DNA from: Herpomyces periplanetae
Lineage: Eukaryota > Ascomycota > Laboulbeniomycetes > Herpomycetales > Herpomycetaceae
Direction: 5' to 3'
DNA length: 57,850 bases
Assembly: GCA_009733715.1 (NCBI GenBank)
Contig: WMKJ01000084.1
Span: 1 to 57,850, forward strand
Part shown: one piece after another, positions 45,830 through 57,850 of the stretch
Layout: each line of letters begins with the position of its first letter
Numbering within the stretch: the first letter of the stretch is position 1
The notes under the pieces: model-generated
The model's database searches: none
Seen by the model: only the letters and a program-made list of their open reading frames with translations
What the model was told of the DNA's origin: nothing
Translations under genes and position numbers: made by a program

Positions 45830-48800
45830 AAGCAAACAAATGCTTCTCTCTACTGTTGTAAGTCCGATCACAAATTCCTTGAATGCTCTTCTTGCTCCCA
45901 TGTAAGCTAAATAGAAAAGCTGTTAAAAGCAGCCTCAATGGCCAATCAAATACTGTTTACAACAGACTTTTCCAACTACACTGTCGTTAGTCTCATTATC
46001 CTTATCAACTGCTCTTCCTGTTTCGTGTTTGTTTGTTTTTCATGCAGCTCCTCTTCAACCTTCTCTTTTTCTCAAAATTGAATTTATTTTTTTCCACTCA
46101 ATACTGAATATTTAGTAGTGTGTTCCTTTTTTCACTAATGATTTTGAAAAATCTGCATATTTAGATGCTAATAGAATTTTCCTCTATCATTATTCCAGTA
46201 GAGTCCATAGTTTAAGCTCAGATCAAGTAGCTTTTATTACCTTACCAATAATGAGCTTTAAGTAGTTAAAAGCCTCTGTGCTTATAAATTCTGGTCCCGC
46301 TTTTTGTTAATAGAAGCATTTTGGAAAAGCATGTTATCCTTAATCTATAAAAAAGTAACGCTAGAGTTCCTTTTATCTGCATATGGTAGTGAATAATAGG
46401 AAGGTGGCATTATTAACGAAGGTGACTTGACCTTCAATCTTCAAAAGGATAGCGAAGAACCCGTCTTTTAAGTAACTAAGCTAAGTAAAATTTTGGAATT
46501 TTAGGGAAACCACGCCTGTAAAGCCATATCTCGATAATAGATCGGAGAGAAAAATAGATCGAAGTCGACACGAATTTCTGTTTTTCCTTCTATTTATCGA
46601 CATGCTCAACTCAATTGACTAAAAAGGTCCGACGTATCCAATGTCAAATTATAAACACTCTGCCCTCCAATACTATACTTATTGTAACTTTGGGAAAAAG
46701 TCTATCCACTCCTCAAAATCTCTTATAGGCTATCCAGTTATCTTGGTGAAGAAATATGATAATAAACTTTGTTTTTGTGGGAATTATTATGGCTTGAGGG
46801 CTGTTATATTTAAAACCAAGTATCTCCTTCCGCATATTATGAAATTTTGTGCAGCATCCTTTACGCCAAAATCTTCACAATGTTGGACCTCGATGTGGCT
46901 AATATCCTTATACGGGTCCGAAGAGGTGACAAGTGGAAGACGACTTTCTTCACTATATTCAACCTTCACAATCCTTTAGCATCTTATCAACAACTTGTCA
47001 AATACCTTCTGATGAATTATTTGATTGGTTTGTTGTTGTCTACTTAGATGATATTTTCAAAATTTCCTAGGATATCACTGAGTATATTTCCCACGTTAGG
47101 CGAATGCTAAAGAAGTTCTCCGCAGCTACAATTTATATCAGGGGGGGTGCAAAGCACAAATTTGACATGAAACAAATAATTCTCTTTGGATTTGATATCT
47201 TTCCCAACAGTACCTCCATAAAAGACAAAAAGGCTGCAACTAACCTGATATGGAAACCACCCTGGTCAATAGTAATTCTTGCTCTTGTGATTTGGAAATT
47301 TTCATTATTGGTAGATCAAAGAATAATTTCGCTAAACCTAACTGTTATTTAATTTTATTAAAAACGATTTCAGTTACGTTTGGGGACCAGAGCAGTGAGC
47401 CACTACCTCCGAGCTCGTGACCATACTCCTTTGGTTTCAAAGTACCCATTTAAGTATATCCTATAATATTTGTAACTACACTATATTCTAGTAGTCAAAG
47501 TGATCTTTAAATGTCCTTTATATCTTCTCTAAGACTCTCAGGATCCTAGAAAGGCGGAAGAATCTTTTCATATGTATTTTGTCAGCCTTCCCTCATCGCA
47601 AAACTACGACGCTGCTCTTGCATGTCGAACGGCTTATAAAGGTGGCAAACTTCATCCGATATACATCATTTATAAATAAGCATGAAGTAAATAAGCCTAT
47701 TTGGCATTACATATATGACGTACACAATGTGCCTACGAAAAATAACACTGATCGGGTTTCCGTATTAAGCCGGATTGTCCAAAGGATCTAAACTTTAACT
47801 AAAATCTCCTTTCACACCAGCACATTCTTCCAAACTGTATTCAGTGATTAAACTGGGTAAAAAAACGTGTCATTAGTGCAATGCCTTCGTATCAATTGCT
47901 CCTATCATTAAGCTAATAGTGTTAATTGCCTCTTATACGCTAAGCTTGCGATTCACAACATGAATTCATATACAGTCCAATGAACACCTTTCTTTGTTAG
48001 CTACAATTTTCACACCTGAGTGTAGTTCTCTACTTCAAAAAATTTAGGACTGTAAATCTCTAAAACATGAATACCTAACTTAAAGATATTGAGTATTTAC
48101 TTACTTTCAAATCACTTCGGAACTTGATTGGATGAAACGATACTCTAATCACCATTTCATAAAAAGCGACCTTTTTCAAGTAAGTAAAACTCCACACTAC
48201 CCTATTGTATTTAATAACAAGCAATGAAATGGATTTGTCAAAAATTTTTGAATTTCAAAATATAGCTAATACGCTATGTTGTGAAATGGAAAGGTGATAA
48301 TAATTCAAAATGAGTGCCGTTAGAGCATGTGACATACCTTATATCTTCCAAGAACTTCTGAAAGAAAAAAGTCGGAGTCCAATAATCAAATCCTCGTGGG
48401 ACTCACTTATAATTAAAGGATAAAATGATACAATATAATATCTATTTCTATATTATTGCCCAATCCAATTTTTCTTATATTCCGTAGACGCACAATAAGG
48501 ATGTCATAAAACATGGACACAATTATTGAGAGCAATTGAATAGCTTTTCCAATTTCAAAGTAGATCTAGTAATAGTTATTATGCAGCTTTACTTAATTAC
48601 TCTAAAAGGAAATATCTTAATTTCAATTTTCCTCTGTTCTGTCTTAAGTATAAATCTTCTGTTATCAGACTTTATTGTATTTTTAATTGTATCTAAATTC
48701 ATGTACTTATTTTTAATATATTTATAGATATGCTTTTCTGAAAGTTGGTTTTGCAACTGAAACTTGAATAATTCTTAGTTTTACAGTTAATCAATTTTTA

Positions 48801-49260
48801 GTAAATAATTTAGTAATGTCGATGTTATTTGTATTTATATTACAATTGAAATACTATCCCTAAAATACACTATTATCGACTGTAAAATAACACCTTAAAA
48901 GGTTCTAAATGCCTTGTTGGACACCCTCCTTATGAATTTCAACACCTCAATGTAAAACCTTACATCTAATACTATGGATCACGAAGATTTGAGCGGTTTC
49001 TTTTCCGACAGGAACGACAACATCAGACCGAAAAAATCATAATATCTGCTGTCAAAACTAATACTCTCTGTGGAGGGACTGCCAGTATCATTAACTCATA
49101 ATAATGTGTCCTTAAGTACATCTATGAGACAGATAAATTTCTCACATGGCTCATTGAGCTTGGATTCGACAACCTGACGCGTCTTAGTCGAACCTTCAGC
49201 TCCGTTCAATACCCGCAGGGACAGACTACTCATCCAAACGCTAATAGGAATAATATAACA
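45830..49260 (+). mobile_element. Ty3/gypsy LTR-retrotransposon fossil D
   Basis: Plus-strand remains in standard order: a gag zinc-knuckle-like part (about 45.84-45.90 kb), reverse transcriptase with the recognisable catalytic palm block (about 46.6-47.35 kb), the RNase H to integrase linker (about 47.69-47.79 kb) and a short integrase part (about 49.1-49.25 kb). Broken by many changes, AT-enriched, and older-looking than copy C. LTRs not identified; the bounds are approximate. Confidence 0.7.
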
Positions 49261-52200
49261 TACCAAATTTCATCAATTCTATTTTTTTAGCAATACCCTT
49301 TCAATGTTCCAGCTACTGTACTATACCATTGAATATTCATGGAAGCATGAGCCGATAGCAACATAGCAATCCAGTCGTTATTTCAGAGTGCCCGCTGCAT
49401 TTTCCTTACTTTTTAATTAACCGGAAATAATGCTGGTTCCCAATTGGCTTTTGTTGCTTATTGATATGCACTAAGAATTCTATTAATTAATGGAGAAATC
49501 CTTGTCTGGTTATCTCTTGCGGCAGTAATCGAAATGTGCTCTCTAGCTAACAGGCTGGAACATTCCCTTAGTGAACAACATACTACTGAAATATTAACGA
49601 AATAATAAAATAATATGGGAACTTATCTCGTCAGTTAATGTTGAGTTGACACCATGCCACTATTTATTCAAACAAAAATCTAGTATAGCATTTGATGGAA
49701 TAGTGTTTGAATTCACCATTCTTCTCCGAAGCACTATTAAGCATAAAACATGAGTGAAATGCGTGTCTCCTTTATGCCATGACCCATTCTCATGGCATTT
49801 CTTTTCCAGCTTTCTTAAAGGATGTTAAAAAACGTGGATTAATTAGGCAGTTCCATATTCTCAAAATCTCGAAAATATAAATACAACTTCATCCATATTC
49901 CTTTTACCCACATTCTCAATTGGACTATCGCATATTTTTTATTCCCTTTTAATACTTGCAGCACAATTTTAAAATTATTATTGTATACTATCATGACTAC
50001 CATGTTGATTAAGCATTTTTTTATTTGTACAATTTTCTATATTGTATCGAATCTACCTACTTATTACAAAAAAACCACCTTTCTATGTCCTGCAGCAGTC
50101 GGATTGCGCTGAAATTTGTAGATATACTTCCTGTATATCCATTTGATTACTACATAATTTCTAGACTGTCGGGCAGTTGGTATCATTCTTATATTTTTCA
50201 TCGTAATGTGGTGACAGTTGTTTATAGAGCGTTAGTTTACAATGATATATAATTTTCGGGTTCTTTGTGTATTCATGCATTATGCTGTGAGTAAAAAATT
50301 TCTTGTTTACGGATTAAGTCTCTAAAATATATCAATATATCAAAATTAATATAATAATTTGAAAGACGGCTGGGTGTACGAAGTTTATAAAAATATGTTG
50401 TCACGTAGCAGAATTGTAAATATCTCCCACTATTTCAAGGTTAAAAGTTCTGATTAATGAAGTGATGCTTCTCATGTATACATTTACTAATATTGAAATT
50501 TGCACACTATAATCCAATTTAAGCTTCAAATAATATTGGAATATTCCTAAGGCTACTTTTACAATGGTCTAAGTGTTATGGAAGTTTTCATGCTTTTGGT
50601 CCTTGGGAGCCATCGATTCCCTACAAAAAATTGTACCAACTGATATCACGGGTTATTCCGTTCATAATAGCACTATTTCGTCTTGATACGGTAAGAATTG
50701 AACATATAACCGTATTTATATTAATACCTATACTTTTTGTGCCGTTCGGCAAGAAACATTTGACTCACCTTGAGTTTCCTTGTTTGGATTAAATTCTGTG
50801 ATGTATTTCCGAGAATTTCCTGCTTTTTATCACAAGCAAATTGCTCATTCCAATTTACTGCTTACTTGTCAGCCTCTTGCTCTTGTTTCATTTCAACCAA
50901 ATTCTGATATTTCTGTATAACAAACTATAAATATAGATTATAACTGTCAAGCTTATTATGATGGTAGTAAAATGTTTTTAGCAGAAACTTAATAGACAAA
51001 ACAAAATTTTAATTTTGCAAAAGTCATTTCAATTCTTATGTATTTAATTAAATACTGACTTCCTTAATGAATATTCATTTGGGGATTAATTTTATTCTTG
51101 TTAATTACTTTACATACATTTATAGAAGCATTTAAATTTAGATATCTATATGTAGTTGAGCAATTTTGATTAAAGAATAATGAAAAATTAAAAAAGTTTA
51201 ATCCGGAAGTCAAATATGTCTTTAAGATCAAGCATAATTACTTGTGTAAAATTCGAACTTCAATCCATCGTAAGATGCTTTGTGGTTGCATGATTAAGTA
51301 CATGCTCTTTATCTGTTTATATTAACGATACAAGAAATATTAAGGTTAAATTGTAAGCAAAAAAATCGTAACTATATTATGCAGGAACAAGACAAAAATC
51401 ACAGAATTATGATACGTAAATTCAAGGAGTATAAAATAGGATAAAAAAAGGTTTACAAAAACAAACTGAAATGGGATAGATGAGCTATTTAAATACAAAT
51501 TGACTGTATAGATATTAAAAAAATGTATGAAATATGTTACACAAATCTGGGTGACAGGTATGAGTGCAAGGGTTTAAAATGATATTACTGGGAAGAAAGT
51601 CTTGTATAAAACATTATATAAAGAAAAGTGCAGTGTACTAAGTAAAAATATAAGAAAGATTAATTGAATATATTTTTCCACAGCTAAGAGAATGAACCCT
51701 TTAACGGACGAAATGTCAGGAGAAAGTTTTGAGAGTTATTACAAAATACCCCAAAGAAAATAAATGTACACATAAAGATGTAATAATAAGTTAGGAAATG
51801 TAACACTCAACTTTTGAATATCTAAACGATTTAGCAGAACCTATTTTGAAATATAGAATGATTAGCGAGATTTCGTTAAATTTTTTGTTTTAGCAAATTT
51901 AACGAATATTAGGCACACACACAAACATTCACAAGTTAATTTTCATAATCAATATATTATTGATTAGTCAGCACACAATAGATAGAATTTGTCGCTATTA
52001 ATAGACAGTATATGTATGATTGATTAGTATACTATGTTTTATGTGTGATGAGATATTTATTCATCCAGTAGTAACTGTCATAATTGTGTTAATTTTATAC
52101 CTGTTGAGATGGTTACAGTATCATTCATAAACTCCTGATGATAGCGAACGTGATGGTGATGTCATTTGTTTGCTGAAACATGTTTTCAGTCTAATATTTT

Positions 52201-55200
52201 AATAAAGTTTTTTATTATGTCAGGTCGACTTAGATAAAAGTCTCATGTACTTGGAGTGATACCGCTCTTTATTCATTCTAGTCAAATGGGACAAACAATA
52301 TATCACGAATATTATGTAGCCAATACAAAATTTATTTACTTTACTTTGAGCCTTGTTGTTTGAAGTAAATTAGGCATAATTTCAAGATATAATATAGCGT
52401 CATTTTAGCTTAAATTGAAGTGACTTTTCTTTTATTTTTTTATTTGGTATTTATGTTTCGTCTCGAGAAAATATAATTTCTTGATTTAATATACATTTTT
52501 GGCTGACCCAATTGGTAGTTCTTTTCAATGTGTTGAGTTGTTCCCTTTTCCAGACTATCTATTTAACCGCCATCTATTTTACTACAAACAGAAGAGGCTT
52601 ACGATAAAATTTTCATAATATCCTTCACACATAATTAACGTCGATCACACAAAATATATTGCTAGGACATGAACAACGTTAAAGAACCACATTCAAATAT
52701 GAATAGGAATTCTAATATAAAAGGTAATGGTTTGTCAAATTAAAGCGGATTCATTTATCATACTTCACTTTTCCTTGTATTCCCTGATATACACAGATTT
52801 TTCCTTTCCGCTCCTGAACTAGGACATTTTATTATTCCTTCCCTCAATTACATTAATAAAAGTCAACGCTTATGTTCAGACTAGAAAAATATTTTCATAC
52901 AGGTATACTGACTCCAGCATTACCTACATTTTGCAGTTTCAAACATTTATGTACTTTTTAAAATAAGACGGCACTTCGATTCAATTAAATTTATTCATAC
53001 GCAGACTTAAGGACTATCCCAGTGATTCTTTGGTAAACTGAGCCTAACTTAATAAACAATTTCGCAAACACTGTTCCTATTTACATTACTTTTATGACAA
53101 ATAATGATATAATGTGGTATCTCCCCTTACGAGTTCCTTCATAATTAACTTAAAATCATTTCAAACATCAAGTCAAATATCTTGTGAGTCTTTGAACCCA
53201 TCGAGCATTTCCTGTCCGTTGCCCAAAAACCCCATAAAGCTGCATTTAAATTAAAGTTGAAAAAGAGAAAAGATCCGAAATCTCTGTCACTACTACAAGA
53301 CTGATCACAAACTTAAAAATGATCCATCCACATACTAGGACAAAATTCTATAAGGATTGCTAAACAGTAGATATTGATAGCCTTAAAAGTGTCCCCAGGT
53401 GATTAAATATCACTCTTGTTAGAATGCTCCCTTCTGCAAAACTTGACAGTTGAACTATGCCATATAGCATTTCTTTGAATTACTTTATCGGTACCTTTTA
53501 TTATTTCTGCTTGAAACTTGTGAAATATTGTTTTCCTTCCAACCTTGATGATATGAATTTTATTTCGCGCATTCCATAACATGTTTTAGTAAATCATTGA
53601 TTTTAGATACAAATAATAATGTTTCTTTTCATACTGCCCGTTAAATCTGTAATATTACGCACAATAAAGTTCATTTATCAACCGCACCAATTCTAGTCCT
53701 CAAAAATTTAGATCCTTTGCCTTTCTAACTCTGGTAAAAAAATTTTTTTTTGACACCTGTATAAGTGACTAAAAGTATGTGCTAAGTATTTAACTCCATT
53801 TTTGTGATCACATTATGCGGAAGTCCATGAATGACATTCAAACCATGTTAATTTATTCAGGATTTAAGATGTCAGCATAACATGAAAATTTTAGTAAACA
53901 CAAATGGGCTATATTTCTAATCAACTATGTTTATTTAACTACTTTCATGACTAATTTTGCTTATTGTGCGTAAGTTCATTAATATTCTACTAAGTATGTT
54001 AAAAATTTGGCATATACGTGTACTGAGTCTGTGTTTAATTGACCAAAGTAAATAATTGTACGGAGATCTCTCTAATATCATTTTGTGGAAACAGATCACG
54101 CAAATTTTTCTTATTTCACATGAGGCGTTTCACTCCTTGGCTATTCAGTACTTACTTGCATCTTGTTTACATTATTTACTTAAAACAAGGCATAGCATCT
54201 GGTAGTGCTAGATAACTATCCTTGTTGTTCGTACGTGTCACTTCAAATTGCTTCTTATCTATATTTATACATAGTTTAGTCGGCTTGGCTAAAGCCTACT
54301 TGTATTTAGATAATTATTTTGTCTGATCTCGGTTTATATATTTTTAAATTTCTGCCCTATTTTATACCCCATGGATTCACAATCTTTATCTTTGTGTTTA
54401 GTCTTATACTTGCATAATACTGAAGCTGGTTATTTGATAGCGACTTTACCGAAATATTTAATGTGCAACTAGAGCGAGCATATCAGGGATACACAGTTTT
54501 ATAGCTTCACAAAACCACCCAGTGGGCCAGTTGGGATATCCTTCATATAGCCGCATCAGATATTCAAGATTTATTCAATTTACAAATTAAGAAATAATGA
54601 TATTTTCCAGTATTCTTTTATGGCAGACTACTTTAAAAAAACAGCTTTATGGTATAACATAGTGAATTCTACTCGAGCCCCGCATAAATACATCCGGAAA
54701 AGAACTCGAAGTAAGTTAAAGAACAGCAATATTTTCTATTGTAGTCTTTTCATCTATGAATCCACAAGATCTTACAATAATTCCTCCCTCTCTTAGTCAT
54801 ATCAGTAACATTTTGCCAAATATTAAATAATTTATTTTCTTGCAATTTTGGATTCCCTTTTTGATTTATCGACTATTTTCTCAAACTCAAACTCCTTTTC
54901 TTTCAAAACATGTTAATTTCACAATCTACCTCATTGTTCTCAACAAAAGATTGCCAGATACCAGTTCTACTGAACATTCATTTTCTCCTAGACTGACTTT
55001 TGAAGATAGTAAAATTTTTTTTTCATTAATGGCTAAAGATATATCGATTGTTTCTCTATTCCGCTACTCTATTATGACATTAACGCAAGTCAGACTAAAT
55101 GATCTGTTCGTTTTTGTATTTACTAAGTTAACCATCAACACGCACTTTCGTTGTCAAAACCGGTATCAAATAATTTTTCTAACTCTAGTACTTAGGGTGA

Positions 55201-57850
55201 CTTTAACATCACTGATCCTGACTTTAAAGACAGTGGATGATATAAGTGTGCAGAGATTCTTTTTCAGTTAAGGTCAAAATAATTAAAATAGTCACATAAA
55301 ACTGTATAAGAAACGCCTATCTACATAGGTTTGCAATACTATGACTGCGTTCACTTGGTTCGAAACCAAAAATTCTAGATGGTTGTGCCGATTTGGATCT
55401 TATAGATATCCGAATTAGTAGTTTCAAAATTATTCTCAATGTTGCCTAAGATCAAACCTGGCATGAAATTTGCGCTATTATAAAAACAGAAACTTTCATT
55501 CATCACTTCTTATTTCAAACTCTTACGTATACAATAAAATGTTTTTGGACGTGGGTGCAAATACGTTTTTAAAAATAGCCAATAAAAATTGACTAGATAT
55601 ACGAGTATTCTTTACAATTTCGATTGCCTCTTTTGAACCAGCTAAAATAAATAAAATACGCTTTCTTTATAGAAAATTTACGCGCTTTATCTCGTTCGTC
55701 TATTTTCCACGGCCAAAACTAAAAAATTTTATATAATTGAGTTGTTGTAAAATACTAAGAAAAGGGAAAAATAATATATATTTTTGTCTCTATTATGGTA
55801 AAGCCGTTCATATACACCATTTTGTCTTTCTGGATCACTATTCCACAGCGCCATTAAAAAGAAACAACTACCAACTAAAAATTCTCATGACTATTTACTT
55901 TACCCATACGTCAGTCAGTTTCGCCTTGCTGAAATTTATTGCTACTTCGGTCTCTTAACTGCTACCTTTACATGGGAACTTTGAAAATGACTGCCGGCAT
56001 GTTGTTAAAGTTGGACCTGCAAACCAATTTTATGGGATGCATACGCAAGTTAACAAGGAATTATTATACAACTAAGAAGCGGCAACTAGAATGAAATCAT
56101 ACAAAGGAGATTTAATTGAACCAATTAGTTTGCTCAAAAACGCCATTCCAAAATATATGGGCAGTTGTTTCAACTTAAGATTGAAACCTGAAAATAGCTT
56201 TCCATGGAAAGTAATACGCAAATATCTAATCTGTAAAAAAAACAAATTCGTCCATCAACAAATTGATATTACCAAGTAACGAACTATATATGCTCCCCAT
56301 AACACTAAAATATAAAAAAATTGGTTTATTTTAGATAACCGTATTGAAACTGATATTGTCCTGCAACTTCACAATCATTGGATTTTCAGGGTACGAATTA
56401 TATCTTTCGTCAGTATGCCAAAGTGTCTATTTATACATTCTGTAAATTTTTGCAGCAAATGTTTTGACGTAGATGATCAAACTTTTCTCTTGATAAACCC
56501 TTAATGCAAATGTTCGCGATATGTTTGCAGAAGTTTTTCTTTGAAACTCAAGTGCACCTTCTATAAGTGTTCTTTTTGAAATAAAGTATAACATTAGTAT
56601 GTGATTTTGGATTCTGGTAATTTTACCAACACTGCATATGTTAGAAAACAGTTTGGATACTTCAATTTTTAATTATAAGATTCTTTAGCGTTTATTTTTA
56701 TTCAAAGACTCTTTAAAAGTCATAATCATTACAAAATTTTTATTTCACCAATTGAAGTAATAACTCATGACTAATTTTCATATACGAGTGTACTTTATCT
56801 GTGTATATCATGTGTGCGTAAAATATTTTGAATTAACGCTTGATTAACATGGCGTGAATTATTTCAATCAACATATATATATGATAAATGAAAAATGTAA
56901 GTTGGTTTATTATATTACTTAAGAATTATAAAAAAATTCATTACATAATCAAAATTTTTTACCCAAATTTAATGGACAATTTTTACCAAAAGCTACATAA
57001 AGCGTAAAAATAGATAAAGAGTTACAACGTCAACATTAGCAACAAGATATCAGTTTTTAAAAATGAGACTGACAATATTAATCAAGGGTTTCTTCCGAAT
57101 AAAAAAGTATAGACAATGACTATATACTTTGTTGATTGAGAATTGATATAATTTTCTAATTCTGTATCAATGAAGATGGTTTAAGTGTCCCTAGTGAGCT
57201 TTAATGGACGAATACATTTTGGTAAATTCAACTGTATGCTATAAATAGTTAAAAACATTTAATTCAGCCAGTTCTAACATTTTTCAAAATCTACATCAAA
57301 GTAAACACTCAGCGTACTGTAGGGTTGGTGTTTTTTTCAAAAAAACGTTTACATTTTTTATTCATTTCTAAATATTTTAAAATTTGAAAAACAGCATCCT
57401 AATAATTATATTCAGCCATAAATTATACTATGAGAAGTAAATACCTGTGAATGCAACATTAAGTCTGATTATTAAACAGTATATCAAATACTAGATTATA
57501 TCTTGAAAATATATATCATTCCAAATATTAATATCGTAAAATGCTCTAGTAAATAGATATGTTTAACCAGTAAATACGTAGATCATGATTAATTCGATTT
57601 ACAACCTGTAACTATTACTGATGGTACTATCGAAGAGAAATTAGCGAATGAAATGTTGTAAATTTTGAGAAAAGAACACTTTGACTGAAGAATCTTTTAT
57701 TCAACACCCTGTCAACTCTTCTCTGAATAATGTTATCTAATTTCTAATTTATCTTTCCACAATGAAATACATTTAGGCGGTATTCCTCGAGTTAACTAAA
57801 TTTGCCGTATTTGAATGATACGGTCACAATATTGATAGAAAGCTTCTTTA
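49261..57850. other. Long AT-rich gene-free DNA
   Basis: About 8.6 kb of strongly AT-rich sequence with no recognisable gene, RNA gene, tandem array or element part. The longest frame (54840-55271, 143 codons) is Phe/Leu/Thr-rich and begins without an ATG, as expected by chance in such DNA. Probably deeply decayed transposon DNA. Confidence 0.6.

Noticed and set aside
54840-55271. 143-codon frame in the AT-rich end
   Set aside because: Starts without ATG, Phe/Leu/Thr-rich, no motif; expected by chance in AT-rich DNA.
55357-55367. GGTTCGAAACC, matching a tRNA B-box
   Set aside because: No A-box at the right distance, no acceptor or anticodon stem could be folded; a chance palindrome.

Overview
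The window is nuclear DNA from a fungus, most likely an ascomycete. The evidence is short spliceosomal introns (mostly 60-150 nt, GTAAGT/GTACGT donors, CTAAC-like branch sites), fungal-type proteins (Rsc4-like tandem bromodomain protein, Ntr2, Fsh1-type hydrolase, a fungal LARP1) and Ty3/gypsy chromovirus remnants. The species cannot be fixed from sequence alone. All gene models are hand-read from conserved motifs, phase and splice sites.

Bases 1 to about 32.2 kb are a compact gene block: LARP1 (+), a possible small spliced gene (+), a TatD-type hydrolase (+), ATP synthase gamma ATP3 (-), DNA topoisomerase I TOP1 (+), an Rsc4-like protein (-), aspartyl aminopeptidase APE4/DNPEP (-), mitochondrial release factor MRF1 (+), Sm protein G (-), spliceosome-disassembly factor NTR2 (+), SF3B1 (-), twin-CX9C protein MIX17/CHCHD2 (+), oligosaccharyltransferase subunit OST2/DAD1 (+) and an FSH1 hydrolase (-). 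The recognised genes hold about 34 introns; SF3B1 and FSH1 have none. Genes often alternate in strand, giving shared divergent promoters (ATP3/TOP1, APE4/MRF1, SmG/NTR2, SF3B1/MIX17) and tight convergent 3' ends (NTR2 and SF3B1 stop codons are 2 bp apart). Several shared promoters carry CACGTG boxes.

Functional themes: three adjacent genes (SmG, NTR2, SF3B1) act in the spliceosome; ATP3, MRF1 and MIX17 act in mitochondria; TOP1 and Rsc4 act on DNA topology and chromatin; OST2 acts in N-glycosylation in the ER.

From about 32.2 kb to the end no intact gene is visible. The sequence becomes AT-rich and holds at least four broken Ty3/gypsy chromovirus fossils: two on the minus strand (about 36.6-39.7 and 40.2-41.3 kb) and two on the plus strand (about 42.4-44.5 and 45.8-49.3 kb). 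The last 8.5 kb is featureless AT-rich DNA. This looks like heterochromatin, perhaps pericentromeric or subtelomeric.

Most striking observations: a perfect inverted repeat of at least 98 bp bracketing LARP1 (possibly an assembly artefact), the splicing-gene cluster, a textbook G-quadruplex motif upstream of TOP1, a 48-bp Z-DNA-type tract filling half of one Rsc4 intron, and presequences of two mitochondrial proteins carried on separate small first exons. I found no convincing wholly new system.
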